A stretch of DNA of 64,000 nucleotides, from contig CP099431.1 of the NCBI GenBank assembly GCA_024114885.1, forward strand, positions 186,001 through 250,000, in the 5' to 3' direction. The translations under genes and the position numbers were made by a program. Below the pieces are notes generated by a model. That model was given only the letters and a program-made list of their open reading frames with translations, was not told the origin of the DNA and did no database searches. Shown piece after piece: positions 56,800-64,000 of this stretch. Origin of the DNA: Septoria linicola. Taxonomy: Eukaryota > Ascomycota > Dothideomycetes > Mycosphaerellales > Mycosphaerellaceae. The first letter of the stretch is position 1. Every line of letters starts with the position of its first letter.

Positions 56800-59700
56800 T
56801 ACGACTTACCTAGAGGGCGTAGTCGAGGCGTAGGATAGGCTCAAGCTAGTATAATTCCTCCTTAACGATACCGCTAATATTAACGTAGTATTAAGATCCT
56901 TTGTCTTATAATATAGTATTACAGCTCGGACTAATACCGCCTTACCTCTAGCTACCTTATTTACTAGAGAATTAGGGTATTATTATAGCGTATACTATAT
57001 ACGCGTACGGCTCGTAGACTCTATAGGAGTAGAGCGTACGGTAGGCGTAATCTTTTATACCTACGATATACTAACCCCTAATATAATCTTAGGTTAGCTA
57101 TAGAGGCGTACTTATCGTATACGAGTCGATAGCGGCTCGGATAAGTAGACCTATAGCGATACTTTTAAAAACGTTAAGGTTAGGGAAGCCTATAAGTTTT
57201 TTAAAGACTTGAAGTATATACTAACTATATATATAGTAGTAATAAGTAAGATAGGCGAAGAGGTTAACCCTCTTCTCTCTAAGTTCTAATAGTTCTCTAA
57301 CGTCCTAAACCTAATAGAAGAGATAAGGAGTAAGCTAGTAGATAGCGTAGAGTATACGATTAAGCTACGTCTAGGTACTATTCTACCCTTTAGGCTACTA
57401 TATTACTAGTTAGGTAAGGAGCTAGAGGAATTAAAGAAGTACCTTACTATAGGCCTTAAGCACGATTAGATCGAGCGTAGCGTTAGCGAGGTAGGTACGC
57501 CTATCCTATTTATACTAAAGAAGGATAGTAAGCTAAGGCTATATATCGACTACTAGGGGTTAAACGAAATTACTATTAAGAATAGGTACCTACTCCTCCT
57601 AATTAGTAAAATACTAGATAGGCTTATAGGAGCTATATAGTTTACGACTCTAGACCTTATAGATATATACTATCGGATTCGTATTAAGCCTAGCGACCGC
57701 TAGAAGACTACGTTCCGTACGCGCTATAGCTACTTCTAGTATAAGGTAATACTATTTAGCCTAACTAACGCCCTAGCTACGTTCTAGGCGTATATTAACT
57801 ATACTCTAGTAGGTTTAGTCGATACGTGCTACGTAGTATACCTTAATAACATTCTTATCTATAGTAAGAGCCGCGTAGACTACGTACGCGACGTATACGA
57901 CGTACTTACGCGTCTCTAGAAGTTCGGACTCTATACTTAAAGAGCGAAGTACAAATTCTAGTAGAAGGAAGTCGATTTCCTAGGCTTTATAGTAACTACT
58001 AGAGGGGTTACGATAGATCTACGTAGGATAGACGCAATTACGGCGTAGCTAACGCCTATAACGCTCGTAGAGGTTTAATCCTTTTTTAGGTTTACTAACT
58101 TCTACTAGCGTTTTATTTTTAAATACTCTAGAGTAGTATCTCTACTTATAGCGTTATCTAAGGGCGCCGTAGTAGGCAAGAAGCCGGGCCTACTTAAGTA
58201 GACTATACGAGAGGAGTAGGCGTTTACTAAATTAAAAAAGCGTTTTTCTATAGTACCGCTACTAAGGTACTTTAATCCTACGCTTAGGTTACAGGTCGAA
58301 AGCGACGCCTCTAATTTCGTAATTACTATAATCCTTAGCTAACTCTTTAGGTCTAAATAGTACCCTATTATATTTATATCTAGGAAGATAATTACTATAG
58401 AGTATAATTACAAGGTATACGATAAGGAGCTTCTTATAGTAGTTAAGGCTTTTAAAGCGTAGAGGCTATACCTCGAAGGCGCTCCGTATACGATCGACGT
58501 ACTAGTCGACTATACTAACCTTCGTAGGTTTATAGACGTAAAGAAGTTAACTAGTAGGCAAGCCTATTAGGCTATATTCCTAGCCCTATTCGACTTCGTT
58601 ATAACGTACTAGGTAGGTAAGCGAAACCTAGCCGACGCGCCGTCGAGGCGTAGCGATTATACTAAGGAGGTAGTAGAGGTAACTAACCTTCTACCTACTC
58701 TATAGACTAAGTTATAGCTATAGAATAACTAGAGTACGAGGGACGTAGGCAGGCTGCTCGTAGCTCGTATCTATACGACTTATAAAGAATAGTACTCTTC
58801 GATAGAGAGAAGTACTAACTCTAACCCGTAGTAGCAATTTTTAACGCCTATACGAGTAGTAGGTATAATTACTAAGAGCGAAGAGCCGTACGTAAATGTC
58901 TTAGACTTGATCCTTAGATATACTCGTACGCTAGTACAAGCTAAGCTAAGTATAAGCGTAGTATACTCGTAAGCGATAAGTAATAGCGGTCGGTTCGAGT
59001 AATATATTACGAGAGAGGGAAACCTCTAGGTAGACGATTCGCTATACGTACCTAAGGACTACGCCTTATAGACGCAAGTAATTCGTATATACTATAATAA
59101 TACCCTTATAGACTATTTTAGTAAGGATAAGACTATCTCGCTAGTACGAAGGAAGTACTAGTAGCTAGAGATAACTAAGGATATCGTATAATACGTAGAA
59201 TCCTATAGGAGTTACTAGAAGGTAAAGGCGCGTCGCTATCGACTATATAGCGAGCTAACTACGCTACCTATACTAGACCGTCTGTTCTAAGAATTAACTT
59301 AGGATTTTATTACGGACCTTCTACTAAGTAAGCGAGGAGTATACGTATATAATGCGATTCTAGTTATTATCGACCGATATATAAAGATAGTTATCTTTGT
59401 CCTAACTATAAAGAGGTATACTAGTAGTAACCTTATAGGAGTATTAATATTAGAAGTAATTAGGTATTATAGTATACCTATAGGCATTATTAGCGATAGA
59501 GGGTCTATATTCACGAGTTAGTTTTAGTCTGACTTCTACTACGAGGCGTATATAAAGTATAAGCTAAGTATAGCGTTCTATCCGTAAACGGACAGGTAAA
59601 CTGAAAGAGCGAATTAGACGCTTGAGACTTACCTACGCGTCTACTACGTAGAGTAATAAGATAACTAGGCAGACCTATTAGTCTAAGCCGAGTTCGTATA

Positions 59701-60340
59701 TAACAATAGTACGTATACGATACTAAAGGTGTTACCGTTTATAGCGCTATATAGTTTCAATCTAGAGCTAGTAACGAGTAGGCGAGAAGCTTAAGACGCG
59801 CTTCCTAAAAGGGAGATACTAGTCGCTAAGGAAGCTATAGAAAGATTAAAGAAGAACTATAAGACGCTAAGTAAACGCTAGCGAGAAGTAAGTAAGGCGT
59901 AGGCTAGGTACTTTAATAATAGGTATTAGGCTAAGGAATATAAGGTCGGCGACATAGTCTTACTATCGATAAAGAACCTACGATTAAAGGTTCCTTCGAA
60001 GAAGTTAGTAGACAAGTTTACTAGGCCTTTTAAGGTAATTAACGTAGTAGGGAAGTAGGCGTACCGCTTAGCCCTACTACTAGACGCTCTTATCTATAAC
60101 GTATTTTATATATTACTTCTAGAACCTTAGAAGGGTAGCGAGACGTAGGTAGAGAGCATGCTACTTATAGACTACTAGGGTAAATAGGAAGTTAAGAAGA
60201 TCCTTAGAACTCGAGTAAGGAAGGGTATACGCTAGTACTTAATCCGCTAGTAGAGCTAGCCTAAAGAGTACGACTAGTAGGAACCTAAAGAATATATTAG
60301 CGGCTATATAGCACTAGACGTATTCGAAGCGTAGCGCGTA
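56800..60340 (+). pseudogene. Gypsy-4 pol remnant with chromodomain
   Basis: Protease with LNDTANINVVL near 56860. Reverse transcriptase at 57290-58000, with PILFILKKDSKLRLYIDY near 57505 and YVVYLNNILIYS near 57840. RNase H to about 58660; integrase zinc-binding and core at 58950-59750, with IISDRGSIFTS near 59490. Chromodomain at about 60190-60300 (EVKKILRTRVRKGIRQYLIR). Layout and wording parallel gypsy-1. Decay is RIP-type throughout. Confidence 0.85.
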
Positions 60341-60929
60341 AGCGGGCGCGTAGTAAGATAAAAGCGCTAAGGTACTAATATAGCGATACTAAGTACTAAG
60401 CGCTAAATCTATATATAGGAGCAAACTTTAAATTTAAGAGAGTAAGAAAATTACTAAGGCATTTAGGATATATCGAAGCGTGAACTATGTTATTTATATA
60501 CGTCTACTAAGTAGGTCGTATAGTACCTATAGGTAAGAAGCAAGAATCTAACTATAGCCTATATAGGCGCGAGCGGAGTATAAGAGGCGTAGATAGGTAG
60601 CGAGCGAAACGCTTATTTATCGTCTATAGAGAGCGCGTCGTCGCCGGCGTTTCCGCCGCTAGTAACGCTCTCTACGTCTTTATCCTTATCCTTCTCTATC
60701 TCGTCTACCTCCTCGTCGGATACGGCGTCCTCTAAGAGGTTACTCTCCTCCTAGTTACTACTCTCGAGGTAGGCCGCCTCTATAGTAGCGTCTAGGGCGT
60801 CGCCGGAGGCGCCTACTATACGGTTAGTCTACAAAGAGTATTAGTATCGTATAAGGATCGTATAGGAAAAGTAGATATACCTTGTACTATAGCTTAAATA
60901 TAGCTACTATAAAGTTAGACTAGCGCTAG

Positions 60930-61560
60930 GTCTCTACTAGACCGGCGACGGACATCGTACTAGTCGCTAGCGAGGCGAGCGCGCTCGCCTTACGCGGCGT
61001 ATCCTAGCCGCTAACAGCTTTACCCTTATTACTAGTAAAAACCTTCTTAGAGATCTTAATAGAGGTATAGAGGCTCTTTAGGCGCCACTTTACCTACTCT
61101 TTATATACGCTCTCTAGGAGGGTCTCTAGCTACCCGTAGTAGTATAGTACGTAGCGCGCCTACCGCTTAAGGTTTCCGTTAGTAATACGCTTATAATAGT
61201 AGTATTAGCGCTTATAGCGCTAATACTTGACCTTCTAGCCGGGCTTTATTACCTCGTCGTACGTAAGCTCGTCGTCTATACGTAGTTCGTTAGTAGGTAA
61301 AGCGTAGTTAAGGAGTATTCGAAGAGCTATACTATTATAGGTATACTTAATATAACGAAGGCAGATATCGATATCTCTATAGCCTCTAATATCGTCGACG
61401 GTATAGAGTAGGCGGTTCGGGACTACGACTCTAGTACGTTTCGGTAGTATTATACTTACGTTAATAGTATAGTTATAGTACGAGTCGACTACCTTTAGTA
61501 GAATATAGAGAATATTATATATAGAGAGAAAGTCTAAGAGAGAGTTAGAAGAGTTTTTAA
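60930..61560 (-). pseudogene. Gypsy-4 antisense ORF, at least 205 codons
   Basis: On the minus strand from about 61555 to 60940 a single frame is interrupted only by TAG. Landmarks: NSLLDFLSIYNILYILLKVV, INVSIILPKRTRVVVPNRLL, DDIRGYRDIDICLRYIKY, then KVKY.RYKR.YYYYKRITNG and a basic SIKISKKVFTSNKGKAV segment. It is not part of pol and lies between the chromodomain and the 3' LTR. I recognise no family. The continuing acidic stretch to about 60620 may belong to it. Confidence 0.55.
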
Positions 61561-61816
61561 GAACACGCTCGAGCTACGAATCGTAGTCGCTATAGTAAGG
61601 AATGTATTACTACGCAAATATAACACGTATAGTAACTCTTTACTTCGTAGCACGGATTTACGTAATACGCTAAAGGTTCGTAGGTATAACGCGTTAGAGA
61701 CGCGATAGGCGCGGAATATACAAAGTATATTATAAAGACTAAATAGAAAGCCTAGAATATAACCTATAAAGTAAGAGTTGTCGCTAAGAGCAGCTCCCTT
61801 AAGGAGAGAAGATAGT

Positions 61817-61988
61817 TATAAGAGCTAGGTAAGGTCGAAGGCTAAGACCCGCCTTAGGCTCGTAGGCTTAGCGTATAGTATAATTATAGTACGCGTATAT
61901 ATCCGAAAGGAGGCAAGAATTAGTCTTACGATATCCTAATAGTCTTGTTAGGAGGGCGCTCTATATATTACTATATACCCCTTTTATA
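61817..61988 (+). repeat. Gypsy-4 3' LTR (172 bp)
   Basis: Ends CCCCTTTTATA directly before AAGAT. Copy of 55326-55497. Confidence 0.95.
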
Positions 61989-61993
61989 AAGAT

Positions 61994-64000
61994 ATATCTA
62001 AGGATTAAGACTCTATTAGTCTTGTCTATTATATAGTTAGAGTCTATATATCTAGTAAGATAGCCTTAACTATTCCTTAAGTATCTTAAACTAAGGTCTA
62101 GGTTTAATCTTAGGTATCTAGTTAGCTTCTTTAGAGCCTTTATATATCCTACTATTAGATTACTAATATAGGAGCTTAACCTTCTAAGAGCAAATAATAT
62201 ATCTAGTCTTATAATAGTTATAAGCTATATCTATATTCTAATAATAGATTAGTACTCCTATTTATTATACCTTTTATTATTTAGTCTAGTAGGCTTTAGA
62301 CTTTTATAGTTATCTATTAGTAAAAGAGTTAGTAATATAGTTTCTTAGCCTATTCCTATCTTAGCTAGGTTCTCTTAGATATAGTACTTCTAGTTAAGTT
62401 TTAGCTAGCCTTACTATCTATTTCTTATTAGTCTTATTCTAAGAATCTTATCTAGTTCTCTAAGATCTTTAATCTTAAAGACCTTACTAAGTTAGTCTTT
62501 AAACTAGAGGATATCTTCTAGTCTCTCTATAGTAATAGATATATTATTAATATAGATTAGGATTATTAGGTCTTTCCTTTTCTTATAGATTAGAAGATAT
62601 AGGTCTACTTCTAATTATCTACTTCCTATTCCTTTTAGCTTTAATATATATAGCTAATTCTAGTCTCTTATAGCTTACTTTAGCCTATAGAGACTCCTTA
62701 GAACTTATAAGACTATATTAGTTAGTAGGTTAATACCTAGTAGTAGGATTATATAGATATCCTTATATAGAGTACTCTCTATAAATATATTATTTATATC
62801 TACTTAGTATAGAACTAGGTCTTTCTTATAGACTATAGCTATAAATCCTCTTAGAGTATCCTACCTAACTATAGAAGTAAAAGTTTCTATATAGTCTACT
62901 CTATACTTTTAGAAGAACTCTCTTAAAACTAGTCTTATCTTAAACTTTTTAATAGTACTACTAAGTTTTCTCTTAATATTAAAGACCTATCTTAATATAA
63001 CTAAGTTAGCCCCTTTTAGTAGAACTACTATAGTCTAGGTATTATTACTTATAAGTATATCTAGCTCTTTCTAAATAGCTTCTTACTAGAGATAACTCTA
63101 CTTAAGATTACTTACTACTTCCTTATAGTTCCTTAGAATTAGAACCTCCTATATATATATTCCTACTTCTTTAGTAGTAGAGAATATAATCTCTTTAACT
63201 TCCTCTAAGAATTCTAGGTTCTATAGGAAATCTAGGTTAATAGAGCTTATAGCTAAGAAGAAAGCTTAATATTCTAGAAGTATTTCCTTATCTAGCTAAC
63301 TATTCTAATCTAGCTTAAGCCTAATTAGCTTTAGTTTCTAGTTAAATCTATTAAGTTCTTAGGATACTTTCTTCTTTCTAAGAGTTTATTTTAGAGCTAT
63401 CTACTCCTAATCTATCTCTATAGTTCCTTAGGTAGAATTCTTAGATTCTTTCTTAACTTTCTCTTAGTCTAGGAATTTTCTATACTCTCTTATATCTTCT
63501 AGTAGAGATAGAAGTTATATAAAGAGTTTCTTTCTTTTCTAAACCTATACTAATAGCTAAGAAAGAGAAGGCTTCTACTAGCTTAGATTAGGAGTACCTA
63601 AGATACTTCTACTAGCCTATAGAGTAGACTAGCTAATAGTTCTTAGCCTTCTAATAAGTCTTCTTTCTAGAGCTAAACTAAGGAGATTCTTAATCTTAAT
63701 ATTTAAGTTTAATTCTCTACCTAGCTTATCTTTAAAGAAGATTATATTAGTATACTACTTAATAGCCTTTATATCTAGCTCCTAGAACTTCTATACCTTT
63801 ACTATATTATTATAGTATCTAATAAATATAGTATCCTTTCCTCTATTTATTAGTTTATTACTCTTTACCTACTAAGGCTATACTCTTATATCTATATATA
63901 CTATAGCTCTATATCTCTATATCTTAAGGTAGGAGACTATTAGTTTAATCTTATTAAAAGCTTTATTAGGTAAGAGCTTAAATCTCTTAATATTAGATCT
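61994..64000 (-). mobile_element. Ty1/copia element, central pol on the minus strand, continues past the window
   Basis: Read on the minus strand from about 63240 to 62400, the reverse transcriptase is clear: EAIQKELDILISNNTQTIVV, RQVFNIKRKLSSTIKKFKIR, FTSIVRQDTLRGF, LVLYQVDINNIFIESTLYKD, LRSLYRLKQAIRD and IYINNISI (YVDDM in intact copies). From about 62200 to 61994 the RNase H N-terminal part (DSNYIIDKTNRVLILRYIFF) leads into 55325. Decayed by TAG/TAA. The integrase and 5' end lie towards and beyond 64000. Confidence 0.85.

Larger units (their letters stand above)
55326..61988 (+). mobile_element. Gypsy-4: complete Ty3/gypsy chromovirus (6663 bp), RIPped
   Basis: Two 172-bp LTRs start TATAAGAGC and end CTTTTATA, flanked by the 5-bp target duplication AAGAT. 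The interior has gag, protease, reverse transcriptase, RNase H, integrase, chromodomain and then an antisense ORF. A purine tract (AAGGAGAGAAGATAG) abuts the 3' LTR. It interrupts the minus-strand copia element in its RNase H region, so it is younger than that element. It is related to gypsy-1. Confidence 0.95.

Noticed and set aside
1..64000. tRNA or rRNA genes
   Set aside because: No cloverleaf-compatible block with a GGTTCRANNCC arm and matching acceptor stem was found; the few GGTTCGA words seen lack partners.

Overview
The window looks like a filamentous ascomycete chromosome (Pezizomycotina; Dothideomycetes is a guess from gene style). The main reason is saturated repeat-induced point mutation (RIP). 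About 50 of the 64 kb is AT-rich sequence from which CA/TG dinucleotides are nearly absent, while CG is kept and TA is in excess. In those blocks CAG/CAA/TGG codons have become TAG/TAA and ATG has become ATA, so ordinary gene finding sees nothing. Reading frames can still be followed by ignoring TAG/TAA.

Layout. 1-3040: unmutated, no gene recognised. 3041-6706: a complete hAT DNA transposon with an 8-bp target duplication. 6707-8460: RIPped, unidentified. 8461-18838: a gene-bearing island with a 755-codon ORF (possible Ulp1/C48-like C terminus), a minus-strand acidic protein whose membrane-type tail lies behind one in-frame TGA, and a split FHA-like plus protein-kinase gene. 18839-64000: nested mobile elements.

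Nest structure, deduced from target duplications and from host reading frames that become continuous when the insert is removed. Gypsy-1 (about 20260-26830) is a chromovirus lacking a recognisable 3' LTR. A RIPped segment with a long unidentified minus-strand ORF follows (26831-30190). Gypsy-2 (about 30190-33903 and 53425-54400) is split by gypsy-3 (33904-53420, two 442-bp LTRs). Gypsy-3 is in turn split by a large, less mutated hAT element (hAT-2, 40972-49183). A minus-strand Ty1/copia element (about 54400-55325 and 61994 to beyond the window) is split by gypsy-4 (55326-61988, two 172-bp LTRs).

The main discovery is inside hAT-2. On the strand opposite the transposase there are two tandem histone H3 folds. 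Each is exactly 88 codons from the GT(V)ALREI-like segment to RRIR, without gaps relative to canonical H3, and the second is interrupted by two spliceosomal introns that must be removed to give that length. The same element has a 13-bp unit (consensus CCGACTACGTTTG, probably CCGACCA before RIP) repeated 2-3 times at ten sites, several inside introns of both genes. A second unusual cargo is a roughly 900-codon third ORF after pol in gypsy-3, whose decayed sequence resembles a fungal 2-oxoglutarate/Fe(II)-oxygenase-like family. Gypsy-4 and gypsy-1 also carry long antisense reading frames between pol and the 3' end.

All family calls come from reading translations by eye; none was checked against a database.
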